64,000 nucleotides of DNA from Bradyrhizobium liaoningense (GCF_018130955.1 NZ_JAFCJM010000005.1:1-64000), one strand, 5' to 3'; shown: positions 7,376 to 15,647, counted from the stretch's first letter. Program-made: numbers and translations. The notes: generated from the letters alone by a model not told the origin.

Positions 7376-9067
7376 TTACGCTCCGGTCACTTTGACAGCT
7401 CTGTTGGGTTCGAGGCGAACCGTCTTCTGTCGGGTCATATAGTTGGCGACGACCTCCCAGATCGGCGGCCCTTCGGTTCCTTCGTTGACGCTGGCCCAGC
7501 CCGCGACCTGATATTCCCTTGCGGGATCGATCGGCGCACCGGTCTTGACCAGCTGCATGTCCGAGATGCGGTGGCCTTGCGGCTTTGCGACATCGATCGC
7601 GTAGGAAAGTCCGCCGATCCGCACCATATCACCGCCCTGCTGATAGTAGGGATCGACGTTGAAGAGATTGTCGGCGACGTCCTCGATGATCTCCTTCAGG
7701 CGCGCGCCGGTCATGCCCATGCGATAGACCGCCGGATAGGTGATGGCGGTCGCGTTGGTGACGTCCTCGAAGGTGACGTCCTGTCCGGGCAGCACGCTGG
7801 TGCCCCAGCGGAAGCCCGGCGAGAGCGCGATCTCGGCGTCGCGCTCCTGCAACAGCGCCTGGCAGATCAGGTCGTCGAAGGTGCCGTTGAAATTGCCGCG
7901 CCGGTAGAGCAGCGAATCCGTCCTGCCCAGCACCTTTGACAGCTCCGATGCGAAGGGCTTGCGCACCTCGGCGATCTTCGCGGCCATCTCGGCATCCGCG
8001 GCGATCACATCGGAAAACAGCGGAATGAGCTTGTATCTGTAAGCCCTGACCTCGCCGTCGCGGACATCGAGATCGAGCCGCGACACGAACTTGCCGGACG
8101 AGCCCGACGCAATCAGAAGTGTCTTGCCGACCTTGACCGCCTCGGGCAGCGCGTCGTGGGTATGCCCGGTCAGGATGACATCGATGCCCTTGACGCGGCC
8201 CGCAAGCTTGCGATCGACGTCGAAACCGTTGTGGGACAGCAGCACGACGAGCTGCGCACCACCCCTGCGGGCCTTGTCGACCTGCGCCTGCACGTCCTCC
8301 TCGCGCACGCCGAACGACCAGTTCGGAATCATCCAGCGCGGATTGGCGACCGGCGTATACGGGAAAGCCTGACCCAGCACCGCGATCTTGACGCCGCCGC
8401 GCTCGATCATGGTCGAGGGTTCGAAGGCGGCCTCGTTCCATTCGGTGTCGCGGATGTTGAGGCCGAGGAACGGAAAGCCGAGCCCTTCGATCGCCTGCTT
8501 GACGCGCTCGGTACCGTAGGTGAATTCCCAGTGGCCGGTCATGGCGTCGGGCTTGAGCAGCGCCATGCAGTCGATCATGTCCTGACCGCGCGTCTTCAGC
8601 GACGACCACGAGCCCTGCCAGGTGTCGCCGCCGTCGAGCAGCGCGACCTTGTCGCCGCGCTCGGCACGGATCGCCTTGATCACGGTCGCGGCGCGGTCGA
8701 GACCGCCGATCCGGCCATAGGTCTTCGCCAGCGCCTCGAAATCCTCCGACGTCAGGGCGTAGGCCGCCGACGAGCCGGGCGCGATACCGAAGCGCGCAAG
8801 GAGTTCCTTGCCCGTGACGTGCGGCGGCAGGCCCTTCGCCTCACCGACGCCGAGATTGGTCGAGGGCTCACGGAAGTACAGCGGCATGAGCTGGCCGTGA
8901 ATGTCGGTCACATGCACCAGCGTGACGTTGCCAAGCGGCTCGAACGCCAACAGCTCCTTCTCGGTCAGGCGCTGCTGGGCGAATGCCCGGGTCAAGCTCG
9001 AGCCCACGCCGCTCGCCAGCGTCGCCGTTGCCGCAGCAACCTGAATGAACTCGCGGCGAGAGATCAT
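7376..9067 (-). CDS. soxB: SoxB, sulfate thiol hydrolase
   Basis: SoxB hydrolyses the sulfate group from SoxY-bound cysteine S-thiosulfonate. The 563-residue protein has a Tat-type signal (ISRREFIQVAAATATLAS) and dimanganese metallophosphoesterase motifs in order: VTDIHGQL, DGGDTWQGS, GHWEFTYG, SHNGFD and TGHTHDA. GHWEFTYG distinguishes SoxB from 5'-nucleotidases, such as the paralogue at 40926-42587. The ATG at 9067 follows GGAG at a good distance; an upstream TTG (9073) is less likely. The gene is in order with soxA upstream and soxC downstream. Confidence 0.96.
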   Translation of the reverse strand: MISRREFIQVAAATATLASGVGSSLTRAFAQQRLTEKELLAFEPLGNVTLVHVTDIHGQLMPLYFREPSTNLGVGEAKGLPPHVTGKELLARFGIAPGSSAAYALTSEDFEALAKTYGRIGGLDRAATVIKAIRAERGDKVALLDGGDTWQGSWSSLKTRGQDMIDCMALLKPDAMTGHWEFTYGTERVKQAIEGLGFPFLGLNIRDTEWNEAAFEPSTMIERGGVKIAVLGQAFPYTPVANPRWMIPNWSFGVREEDVQAQVDKARRGGAQLVVLLSHNGFDVDRKLAGRVKGIDVILTGHTHDALPEAVKVGKTLLIASGSSGKFVSRLDLDVRDGEVRAYRYKLIPLFSDVIAADAEMAAKIAEVRKPFASELSKVLGRTDSLLYRRGNFNGTFDDLICQALLQERDAEIALSPGFRWGTSVLPGQDVTFEDVTNATAITYPAVYRMGMTGARLKEIIEDVADNLFNVDPYYQQGGDMVRIGGLSYAIDVAKPQGHRISDMQLVKTGAPIDPAREYQVAGWASVNEGTEGPPIWEVVANYMTRQKTVRLEPNRAVKVTGA

Positions 9068-9094
9068 GCGCAATGCTCCAGGAGGTTCATCGTT

Positions 9095-9916
9095 TCAGTT
9101 GCGCACTGCGGGGGTTTCGACCGGCAACCCGATGCCGCGCCAGGCGACATAGAGCTCGAGGGCGAGGAACTCGTCCGACAGCGGCTTGAACGGCTCGGCG
9201 CGCACGTCGAACATGCAGCCTTCGAAGCGCTCGTGCAGCGGCACCAGGCGCTGGTCGCGCAGCCGATAGGTCGGAAAGCCGTTGGTCTGGCCCTGGCTGA
9301 GAAAATCCGCGCGCATGAACTTGCCGTTGTTGCGCTCGTGGCAGGATTCGCAGGCGAGATCGAGCTGGCCAAAACGCGTGTAGTAGATCGCCTTGCCGCG
9401 CTCGAACCAGGGCGACATCGGGCCGTCGCTCTTCACCGTCACCGGCATGCCGTGCGATTGGTATCGCACGAAGGCGGTCATGTCGGTCAATTCCTGGGAT
9501 TTGAATTTCCAGGGCTCGGCCTTCATGTGGTCGGTCCGGCAGATATTGATGCGCTGCTCGAGATTGACCGGCTTCTTCAGCTTGTCGTCCCATTTCGGCA
9601 TGGCGGCGCCGACGCCCTTCATGCTCGTCTCAGCCTGGCCGTGGCAGCTCATGCAGGACTTGCCCTCAGTGCCCTCGACCTTCTTCCAGACGTCCGCGGC
9701 ACGCTCCACGGCGAGGAAGCCCGGGTTTTCGAGATCGTCGTCCTGCAACGCGCGGGTCTCCTTGCTACGGAACTCGTAGCCGGAGATGATGGTCTTGAAG
9801 ACGTGTCCGGGCGGCGCCGGGATGCCCTTGCGTTCGGTCTCCTGCGCGAAGGCACAGGTCGCCACCGACGCGGACGCGAGCCCCGCTGCGGCGAGCCCGA
9901 CAAATCGTTGCAGCAT
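9095..9916 (-). CDS. soxA: SoxA, diheme cytochrome c subunit of SoxAX
   Basis: The 273-residue protein has a signal peptide, two heme motifs (CMSCH 88-92 and CESCH 189-193) and the cysteine C234 in ERFEGCMFD, which in SoxA carries the persulfide that ligates the active-site heme. SoxAX couples thiosulfate to the SoxY cysteine and starts the cycle. Both hemes and the active cysteine are present, so this is the two-heme form. It lies between soxZ and soxB in the leftward operon. Confidence 0.96.
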   Translation of the reverse strand: MLQRFVGLAAAGLASASVATCAFAQETERKGIPAPPGHVFKTIISGYEFRSKETRALQDDDLENPGFLAVERAADVWKKVEGTEGKSCMSCHGQAETSMKGVGAAMPKWDDKLKKPVNLEQRINICRTDHMKAEPWKFKSQELTDMTAFVRYQSHGMPVTVKSDGPMSPWFERGKAIYYTRFGQLDLACESCHERNNGKFMRADFLSQGQTNGFPTYRLRDQRLVPLHERFEGCMFDVRAEPFKPLSDEFLALELYVAWRGIGLPVETPAVRN

Positions 9917-9944
9917 CCGTTCCTCCCTCGAAGCGCCGCGCGCG

Positions 9945-10271
9945 TCAGGCCTTGAGCGCGATCTTCTCTTCGGCTGTGATCACCGTGCCGTCGTCGTCGG
10001 TCCAGGAGAACTTGAAGGTTCCGGCCTCGTCCACCTTGGCGCTGAACTGGACGTAGGGATTGGCGGAGATCGCCGGCTCCAGCGCGCAGGAGAACACGGG
10101 CTTGCCGTTGAACTCGCAGGCAAACTTGTTGATGATCTTGCGCGGGATCGCCTTGCCCTGCGCGTCCTTGCGCTGGCCCGATTCCATGACGTGCGAGACC
10201 AGGGTCTTGATCTGGATGACCTCGCCCTTGGCCGCTTCCTTCGGAAGCTTGATGCGCGGTTTGTCTGCCAT
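9945..10271 (-). CDS. soxZ: SoxZ, sulfur carrier partner protein
   Basis: The 108-residue protein has no signal peptide, as expected, because SoxZ is exported with SoxY. The immunoglobulin-like fold is suggested by segments such as KTLVSHVMESGQRKD and FKFSWTDDDG. It forms the SoxYZ heterodimer that holds intermediates on the SoxY C-terminal cysteine. It follows soxY by 18 bp. Confidence 0.95.
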   Translation of the reverse strand: MADKPRIKLPKEAAKGEVIQIKTLVSHVMESGQRKDAQGKAIPRKIINKFACEFNGKPVFSCALEPAISANPYVQFSAKVDEAGTFKFSWTDDDGTVITAEEKIALKA

Positions 10272-10289
10272 CTGTCTTCTCCTAAGCTT

Positions 10290-10742
10290 TTAGCCGCCGC
10301 AGCCGCCGATCGTGACCTTGACGGTCTTCTGCTCCGTGAACAGTGTGCCGTCGCTCATTTTCGCGACCGCAACCACGTTCTGGGTCGTCGCGAGCCGGAT
10401 TCGGATCGAGGCCTCCGCCTTGCCCGACAGCGGGGTGAACGACAGCGTCGCAACGCCCGCATTCGGATTGCCGTCGGCGATGATCAGGACGTCCTTGACG
10501 TAGGACTCCGCGGTCATCGGGCTCTCGATGTTGATCGACAGCGGCACGGTGTTGCCGTTCTCCGCGATCTCCGGCAGGTCGAGCGAGATCTTGCCCTTGG
10601 CTGGCTGCTTGCCGCCGGTGAACTTCTCGATCCACTTCGCCGCATCGTTGGTGACTTCGGCATCGGCCGCCATGGGCATCAGGGTCAGCATGACGAAGCC
10701 GCCCCCGAGCGCAAATGCCTGCCGTCGATTGATGGCTTTCAT
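10290..10742 (-). CDS. soxY: SoxY, sulfur-covalent carrier protein
   Basis: The 150-residue protein has a Tat-type signal (INRRQAFALGGG) and ends in the flexible GGCGG motif, whose cysteine C148 carries thiosulfate and sulfane intermediates through the periplasmic Sox cycle. Tat export of SoxY would carry SoxZ along. The gene lies between soxX and soxZ, and its length is normal. Confidence 0.97.
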   Translation of the reverse strand: MKAINRRQAFALGGGFVMLTLMPMAADAEVTNDAAKWIEKFTGGKQPAKGKISLDLPEIAENGNTVPLSINIESPMTAESYVKDVLIIADGNPNAGVATLSFTPLSGKAEASIRIRLATTQNVVAVAKMSDGTLFTEQKTVKVTIGGCGG

Positions 10743-10760
10743 TCCTGATCCTCCTCGCCG

Positions 10761-11216
10761 TCAGTTCAGCGTCTTGAGAAAAGCGATGACGTCCTCGACC
10801 TGCGCGGCCGTCAGAATCGACTTGCCGACGAATTCCGGGCGCACCCGGCTCAAGCCTTCGTTCCTGAAGAACGCGGGCATGACCGTGTCGGTGAAGATGC
10901 GCTTGGGGTCGGCGACGATGAGGCGCAGTTGCGCCTCGGTGTAGCGGCCGGCGACGCCGTCGAGCGACGGACCGAACTCGCCGTGGAATTCCTCGGACTT
11001 CAGGCTGGTGACCTGATGGCAGGCCAGACAGTTGCCGAGCGTGCGCGTCAAGAACACCTTCCTGCCGGCCTCGGCATTGCCGGGCGTGCCGGTCAGGGAT
11101 TTCGGCAAGGCGTCGTTGACGATATCGAGCTTGATCGGCGTCTTCGCCGGCTCCTGGGCGCAAACGCCGGCAGCCGACAGACACAGTGCAACCGCAGCCG
11201 CAAGCGAGCACCGCAT
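10761..11216 (-). CDS. soxX: SoxX, monoheme cytochrome c subunit of SoxAX
   Basis: The 151-residue protein has a signal peptide, the heme motif CLACH (63-67) and a distal methionine candidate in TVMPAFFR (M113). It pairs with SoxA to oxidise and couple thiosulfate to SoxY and passes electrons on. An AGGGTAGGG stretch precedes the ATG. It heads the soxXYZABCD run; the AT-rich DNA just upstream (11279-11306) is a probable regulatory site. Confidence 0.95.
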   Translation of the reverse strand: MRCSLAAAVALCLSAAGVCAQEPAKTPIKLDIVNDALPKSLTGTPGNAEAGRKVFLTRTLGNCLACHQVTSLKSEEFHGEFGPSLDGVAGRYTEAQLRLIVADPKRIFTDTVMPAFFRNEGLSRVRPEFVGKSILTAAQVEDVIAFLKTLN

Positions 11217-11278
11217 GTTCCCTACCCTTTGGCGAGGTGACGCCCGCCTTTGATTGCGATGGACTCACGATCCATCAA

Positions 11279-11306
11279 ATTCAGTTATTATGATATGTTC
11301 ATATAA
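11279..11306. promoter_or_regulatory. AT-rich operator candidate upstream of soxX
   Basis: The sequence holds an ATATG-TT-CATAT inverted repeat (11293-11304) and the 12-mer TTATTATGATAT (11285-11296), which recurs upstream of soxW near 11968. A degenerate ATTC-N8-TGAT also lies here (11279-11294). The position, between soxW and soxX in front of the main sox operon, makes it a likely binding site for the ArsR-type repressor encoded at 13911-14294. Confidence 0.5.
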
Positions 11307-11343
11307 ACGGCGGCGTCAAGCGGAATTCACAAACCGCTGTCAG

Positions 11344-11925
11344 CTAGCCGTTTGCAGCGAGAAAATCCCGGAACGAGCCGCGCTCATAGGCCCGCTCCCG
11401 CACAAAACGAAACATCGCCAGGAAATGCGGCGGCTTGAGATAGCCCGGCGCCCGCGCCACCTCTCGCGCCATCGGCTCCTTGGCCTCGATGCCGGCGGAC
11501 GACGGCGGAAAGAACTGGAACGTCGGGGTGAACCTGATCCCGTATTTCTGGGCGAGATCCTTCTCGGTCAATTCCTGCCGATCAAGGTCCGTCACCTTGC
11601 GGGAGCCGATCAGATTGAGCTGCAGCACCTCGAAATTGTCGCGGATGTATTTCGCGATGCCGGCATCGGCAAAGTTCACCAGATGCGTTTCGCGGCAATA
11701 GGGGCAGCCGCGCAGCTCCCACATGATCGCGAGCCGCTTGCCGCTGGCCGCAGCGCTCTCGAGGTCCTCACGCAGATCGAGGAAGCTCTGGAGAAACCAT
11801 GGCTCGTGATAGAGGCCATCATCACCGAGCGCCGGCTCGGCCCTCGCCTCGCCGCGGCCCACCGCAAGGGCGGCGCCGGGCGCCAATGCAAGAAAAGAGC
11901 GACGCGTCGGCCGGTTGAGCGACAT
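11344..11925 (-). CDS. soxW: SoxW-like periplasmic thioredoxin
   Basis: The 193-residue protein has a Tat-like signal (TRRSFLALAPGAALA) and a thioredoxin fold with the redox motif CPYC (in ELRGCPYCRET). SoxW is reduced by SoxV and keeps Sox proteins such as SoxY in the active thiol state. The ATG at 11925 was preferred to a TTG at 11982, because the longer form would place the operator at 11968-11992 inside the gene. It is upstream of and codirectional with soxX. Confidence 0.85.
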   Translation of the reverse strand: MSLNRPTRRSFLALAPGAALAVGRGEARAEPALGDDGLYHEPWFLQSFLDLREDLESAAASGKRLAIMWELRGCPYCRETHLVNFADAGIAKYIRDNFEVLQLNLIGSRKVTDLDRQELTEKDLAQKYGIRFTPTFQFFPPSSAGIEAKEPMAREVARAPGYLKPPHFLAMFRFVRERAYERGSFRDFLAANG

Positions 11926-11967
11926 CGGGGATTTCCACCTTCGAGCATCTTGCACGTCGATCGTTTT

Positions 11968-11992
11968 TATTATGATATTCAAATACTCGAAT
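11968..11992. promoter_or_regulatory. SqrR/BigR-type operator between soxW and the divergent hypothetical gene
   Basis: An exact ATTC-N8-GAAT is present (ATTC at 11977-11980, GAAT at 11989-11992). This is the consensus I recall for SqrR, the persulfide-responsive ArsR-family repressor. It overlaps the 12-mer TTATTATGATAT that is also found upstream of soxX. The site lies between soxW (leftward) and the gene at 12012 (rightward), so it could control both. Confidence 0.6.
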
Positions 11993-12011
11993 GTGACAAG
12001 GATTTCCCATC

Positions 12012-12734
12012 TTGCGCTGCATCATGATCCTGCTGGCGTGGCTGGCTTCGAGCGGGCCCGGGCTCGCTGCCGAAGCCGGCAACCGCAAGGACTTCGCGTC
12101 GACCATGTCGTCCGTGATGGCCAATCTGCGTAGCGCAGCAAGTTATGCCCGCACCGGCAACTTCGCGTTGGCACAGATGGAGACGGACGAAGCCGCGGCA
12201 GCGTGGAAACAATTTCATGATGGAACTGCTGCGACGCCCCCGTCCCCTTACCTGCCGACCGCATGGGCGGAATTTCTCGCCAATGGCGATGAGCGGCTCA
12301 CCTCAGTAGCGCGCGCGCTCGACGGCGCAGACAACGGCGCCGCCGGTCGCGCGTTGCACGCACTTCGCCAGTCCTTTCACGATCTCAGGCGCAGTTCCGG
12401 GCTATACGACCTCGGCGATTGCGTCTTCGAGATCGTGCCCGCGATGGAGAGGCTCCGCATCGCCGCGAACATCTATCGAGAACAAGCCACGCCCGCGCGT
12501 GTCGAAGATACCGTCGCCGCGGCGGGCGCATTTCGCGACCGCCTGCAGCGCTGCAACGATTGGGCCGGCGCCGACATTGGCAGACAACCGGAATTTCGCC
12601 GCCTGATCGACGGCGCGATCGCGAGCAGCGGCGAGATCGCCCATGCCGCGATGGCCGGCGACGGGCCGCTCGTGCATCGCTACCTCATCGAGCTGCAGTC
12701 CTACGCTCAGCTCCTGGATTTCCGCTACGGTTAG
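12012..12734 (+). CDS. Hypothetical periplasmic helical protein in the sox locus
   Basis: I do not recognise this 240-residue protein. It has an N-terminal signal-like segment (about residues 4-20, ILLAWLASSGPGLAAEA) and the rest looks mainly alpha-helical. It has two widely spaced cysteines (in LGDCVFEI and LQRCNDWAG) and no CxxCH heme motif. A TTG at 12012 is used because AAGGA lies 9 bases before it; an ATG at 12024 is the alternative. It is divergent from soxW across an SqrR-type operator and converges on soxV. Co-regulation with sox is likely; the function is unknown. Confidence 0.6.
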   Translation: MRCIMILLAWLASSGPGLAAEAGNRKDFASTMSSVMANLRSAASYARTGNFALAQMETDEAAAAWKQFHDGTAATPPSPYLPTAWAEFLANGDERLTSVARALDGADNGAAGRALHALRQSFHDLRRSSGLYDLGDCVFEIVPAMERLRIAANIYREQATPARVEDTVAAAGAFRDRLQRCNDWAGADIGRQPEFRRLIDGAIASSGEIAHAAMAGDGPLVHRYLIELQSYAQLLDFRYG

Positions 12735-12735
12735 C

Positions 12736-13467
12736 TCAGCCGATGCGGGTGAGCGCGGGGAACTGCTCGAGCAGCCATTCCGACGCCGCCGGCATCAACC
12801 CGGTCAGGAACATCAATCCGGTCGCGACCAGAAAGGCGCCCATCGTCTTCTCGACCAGGCCGAGATGCCGGCGCGCGCGGCCGAGCGCCGCCATGAAGCG
12901 ACCGGTGAAGGCTGCCGCGACCAGGAATGGAATGCCGGTCCCGGCCGAATAGGCGAAGAGCAGCAGCGCGCCTCTGCCGGTGGTGTCCTCGGACCCCGCC
13001 ATCATCAGGACGGCGGCGAGAATGGGCCCCGCGCAGGGCGTCCAGCCGAAGGCGAACGCAAGGCCCATGATGAAGGCACCGGCCACGCCGGCCGGCCGGT
13101 TGTCGATCTGTACCGTCGCGCTGCGATAGAGCAGCGGAATCCTGAGCACGCCGAGAAAATGCAGGCCCATGACGATGATCAGGACGCCGGCGACCATGCC
13201 GAGCGTCGAGAGATGCGCGGAGATGAAGCGCCCGGCGATCGATGCGGTCGAGCCGAGCGCGACGAAGACCAGCGAAAACCCCGCCACGAAGGCCAGCGCG
13301 GAGACGAGGATGCGCGGCCGCAGATCGGGCCTGCCGCTCGACAGGTCCGTGACCGAGACGCCCGCCATGTAGCAGAGAAAGGGCGGTACCAGGGGCAGGA
13401 TGCAGGGCGACAGAAATGACAACAGGCCGGCGGCAAAGGCCGCGCCAAGCGTGACATCCAAAATCAT
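12736..13467 (-). CDS. soxV: SoxV, CcdA-family thiol-disulfide membrane transporter
   Basis: The 243-residue protein has six or so hydrophobic helices and the two redox cysteines typical of CcdA, in LSPCILPLVPP and WTPCAGPIL. CcdA/SoxV carries electrons from cytoplasmic thioredoxin across the membrane to periplasmic thioredoxins, here SoxW and perhaps SoxS. It is divergent from soxS, and the spacer holds AT-rich operator-like sequence. CcdA used for cytochrome c maturation is the alternative, but the sox context favours SoxV. Confidence 0.88.
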   Translation of the reverse strand: MILDVTLGAAFAAGLLSFLSPCILPLVPPFLCYMAGVSVTDLSSGRPDLRPRILVSALAFVAGFSLVFVALGSTASIAGRFISAHLSTLGMVAGVLIIVMGLHFLGVLRIPLLYRSATVQIDNRPAGVAGAFIMGLAFAFGWTPCAGPILAAVLMMAGSEDTTGRGALLLFAYSAGTGIPFLVAAAFTGRFMAALGRARRHLGLVEKTMGAFLVATGLMFLTGLMPAASEWLLEQFPALTRIG

Positions 13468-13483
13468 TGCGCCTCATCCCTAT

Positions 13484-13512
13484 TACATATACGAATTTAA
13501 TGATATAAGAAG
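13484..13512. promoter_or_regulatory. AT-rich operator candidate between soxV and soxS
   Basis: The divergent spacer has ATTACATATACGAATTTAATGATAT-like sequence, including a GAAT/ATTC half-site and an ATGATAT block resembling those upstream of soxW and soxX. The ATTC-N8-GAAT match is imperfect here. It is probably a third site for the ArsR-type repressor. Confidence 0.4.
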
Positions 13513-13536
13513 CCAAGGAAGTCCAGAGGTCGTTCC

Positions 13537-13914
13537 GTGGGGATGAGCCGAATCATCGCATTGCTCGCAGCCCTTGCCGCGCTCGCGCTCCCGGCAACGC
13601 GTTCGCGCGCCGCCGAGCTCGTCATGTTCGAGCGTGTCGGCTGTGTCTGGTGCGCGCGTTTTGACGCCGAGATCGCGCCGATCTACGGCAAGACTGAGGA
13701 AGCCCGGGCGGCGCCGCTCCGCCGCGTCAGCCTGAACGCCCCCCTTCCCGCCGATCTCTCTGCAATCGATCCCGGTGCCTTCACGCCGACCTTCGTCGTG
13801 GTAAAAGAGGGCCGTGAGATCGGGCGCATTCGCGGCTATCCGGGGGACGCCTTCTTCTTCGGCCTGTTGGACCGGATCCTGGCTGGATCAGGATCGGGAC
13901 AAGGCGGGTCGTGA
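13537..13914 (+). CDS. soxS: SoxS-like periplasmic thioredoxin
   Basis: The 125-residue protein has a signal sequence followed by a small thioredoxin fold with the motif CVWC (in FERVGCVWCARFD). SoxS in Paracoccus is a periplasmic thiol reductant that reactivates the Sox system. The GTG start follows AGAGG at a spacing of 7; an ATG lies two codons later. Its stop overlaps the start of the repressor gene (GTGA), so the two are co-translated. Confidence 0.8.
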   Translation: MGMSRIIALLAALAALALPATRSRAAELVMFERVGCVWCARFDAEIAPIYGKTEEARAAPLRRVSLNAPLPADLSAIDPGAFTPTFVVVKEGREIGRIRGYPGDAFFFGLLDRILAGSGSGQGGS

Positions 13915-14294
13915 CCACAGACGTCTTTGGGGAATTTGACGCGATGCCATTGCCAAAGCTGAAGGAGATCGAGGGGTCCGCCGAACTCGAGCAGATGATC
14001 GAGAAGGCGCGCGAAGCGAGCGACATGCTCAAGGCTCTGTCGCATGAATCCCGGTTGCTGTTGCTTTGCATTCTCGCCGAAGGCGAGAAATCCGTGACCG
14101 AGCTCGAGCAGTTCCTCGGCGAGCGGCAGTCGACCGTCTCCCAGCAGCTCGCGCGGCTCAGGCTCGACCGGCTCGTGACGACCCGCCGCGACGGCAAGGC
14201 GATCTACTACAGCCTCGCCAACGAGGACGTGCGCAAGATCCTCACTGCCATCTACGATGTCTTTTGCGAGCCGGTGCGGCGGCGGCGCCGGTAA
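13911..14294 (+). CDS. soxR: SoxR: ArsR-family, SqrR/BigR-type persulfide-sensing repressor
   Basis: The 127-residue winged-helix protein has the recognition helix in RQSTVSQQLARLRL. It holds the two cysteines used by SqrR/BigR/YgaV repressors for reactive-sulfur sensing, one in LLLLCILAEG and one near the C-terminus in IYDVFCEP. These form a tetrasulfide or disulfide link and release DNA when sulfide or persulfide is present. The GTG start overlaps the soxS stop. Operator candidates lie at 11279-11306, 11968-11992 and 13484-13512. The symbol follows Paracoccus/Pseudaminobacter sox usage and is unrelated to enterobacterial SoxR. Confidence 0.85.
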   Translation: MTTDVFGEFDAMPLPKLKEIEGSAELEQMIEKAREASDMLKALSHESRLLLLCILAEGEKSVTELEQFLGERQSTVSQQLARLRLDRLVTTRRDGKAIYYSLANEDVRKILTAIYDVFCEPVRRRRR

Positions 14295-14366
14295 TTCTGC
14301 GCGCTGGATTTTCGCCCCCTCCCAGCGCAGACTGCCCGACAAGCAGAACAAGCATCCCGGGGAGGC

Positions 14367-15446
14367 ATGCTGAGTCCCTCGACCATAGCATTTGCATGCG
14401 GACTGGCTGCTGGTGGCGTGCTCGGCGTAGCGGGCCGCGCCGGCCGTTTTTGCACGCTCGCGATGCTCGAGGATGCGTTCTTCGGGGCGGATCTTCGCCG
14501 GCTGAAATCCTTCGCTCTGGCTGCGGCGGTCGCCCTGCTCGCGACCCAGGCGCTCGTCGAATTCGGCATCGTCGACCTGTCGCGGTCGATCTACCTGACG
14601 TCGTCGATCGGCATCGGCGGCGCGATCATCGGCGGGCTGATGTTCGGCATCGGCATGGCGCTGGTCGGCACCTGCGGCTTCGGTACGCTGGTCCGGATCG
14701 GCGGCGGCGATCTGCGGGCCATCGTGGTCTTTCTCGTGCTCGGCCTCTCGGCGCTCGCCACCATGCGCGGCATCACCGGTGTGCTGCGCGTGATGCTGGT
14801 CGAGCCGTTGTCGCTGCGGCTCTCCGAGGGCAACAACCAGACACTGACCTCGCTGCTCGGCGCAGGGAGCGCAATGCGTGCGATCCTCGTCGTGTCGATT
14901 GCCGCTGCGCTTGCCTTCTGGGCCCTCGCCGACGGCAGGCTGATCCGATCGCCGCGACTATTGGCCTCCGGCCTTGCCGTCGGCGCCGCGATCGCGTTCG
15001 GCTGGTTTGCGACCGGATGGCTTGCCGATGACGAATTCGATCCGGTGCGGGTCTCCTCGCTCACTTTTGTCGCTCCACTCGGCGACACCATCCTCTACAT
15101 TGCGACCTTCTCCGGTGCGCGCCTCAATTTCGGCATCGGCTCCGTTGCCGGCGTCGTGGCGGGCTCTCTTGCCGCGGCGCTGCTCGCGCGCGGCTTCCGC
15201 TGGGAAGCGTGCGATGACGCGCGCGAATTGAAGCGCCACATGACCGGCGCGCTTCTGATGGGCATCGGCGGGATCATGTCGATGGGATGCACCATCGGAC
15301 AGGGATTGACCGCGTTTTCGACACTCGCGCTCTCGGCGCCGGTCACGATGCTGGCGATCGCCTGCGGCGCGCGGCTGGGGCTTGAGTTCACGATGACCGG
15401 CGAGTGGCTCCCGGCAGTCCGCAAGCTGTTCGGCGTCTCGATGTGA
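14367..15446 (+). CDS. YeeE/YedE family transporter, SoxT-like
   Basis: The 359-residue membrane protein has the family cysteine motifs AGRFCTLAM (near residue 29), VGTCGFGTL (about 101) and SMGCTIGQGL (about 310). TsuA-type members transport thiosulfate. Similar genes beside soxR-soxS are called soxT in other bacteria and are proposed to move sulfur compounds or signals across the membrane. It runs in the same direction as soxS and soxR and has the same length class as the YeeE/YedE gene at 1780-2871. Confidence 0.85.
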   Translation: MLSPSTIAFACGLAAGGVLGVAGRAGRFCTLAMLEDAFFGADLRRLKSFALAAAVALLATQALVEFGIVDLSRSIYLTSSIGIGGAIIGGLMFGIGMALVGTCGFGTLVRIGGGDLRAIVVFLVLGLSALATMRGITGVLRVMLVEPLSLRLSEGNNQTLTSLLGAGSAMRAILVVSIAAALAFWALADGRLIRSPRLLASGLAVGAAIAFGWFATGWLADDEFDPVRVSSLTFVAPLGDTILYIATFSGARLNFGIGSVAGVVAGSLAAALLARGFRWEACDDARELKRHMTGALLMGIGGIMSMGCTIGQGLTAFSTLALSAPVTMLAIACGARLGLEFTMTGEWLPAVRKLFGVSM

Positions 15447-15521
15447 CCACCTCCGCTCCAGGGGCCCGCCTCATCGTTTTACGCGCCAGGTTTCAAGGAG
15501 AGCCGTTCCTTAATCACGGCA

Positions 15522-15633
15522 TCAGGGACCGACGAGCACGACGAACTCGCCGTCCTCGATGTCGACGCTCACGCCGTGCATCACCTGGACAGAGCCGAAG
15601 CGTTTGACGACCTTCCTGACTTTGCCCCCGCCA
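15522..15633 (-). pseudogene. Remnant of the N-terminus of an ABC transporter ATPase
   Basis: On the minus strand this stretch encodes VVKRFGSVQVMHGVSVDIED followed by GEFVVLVGP and a stop. That is the start of a UgpC/MalK-type sugar ABC ATPase, cut off exactly where the Walker A motif should begin (LVGP then SGCGKST). The rest of the gene is absent. It lies directly downstream of the alcohol dehydrogenase remnant, so an old polyol or sugar operon was probably here. Confidence 0.75.
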
Positions 15634-15647
15634 ATGTCGGCTCTCCC

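Noticed and set aside
6248-7939. 563-codon plus-strand frame over soxC and soxB
   Set aside because: It is antisense to certain sox genes and its product has no domain; a shadow frame of high-GC coding DNA.
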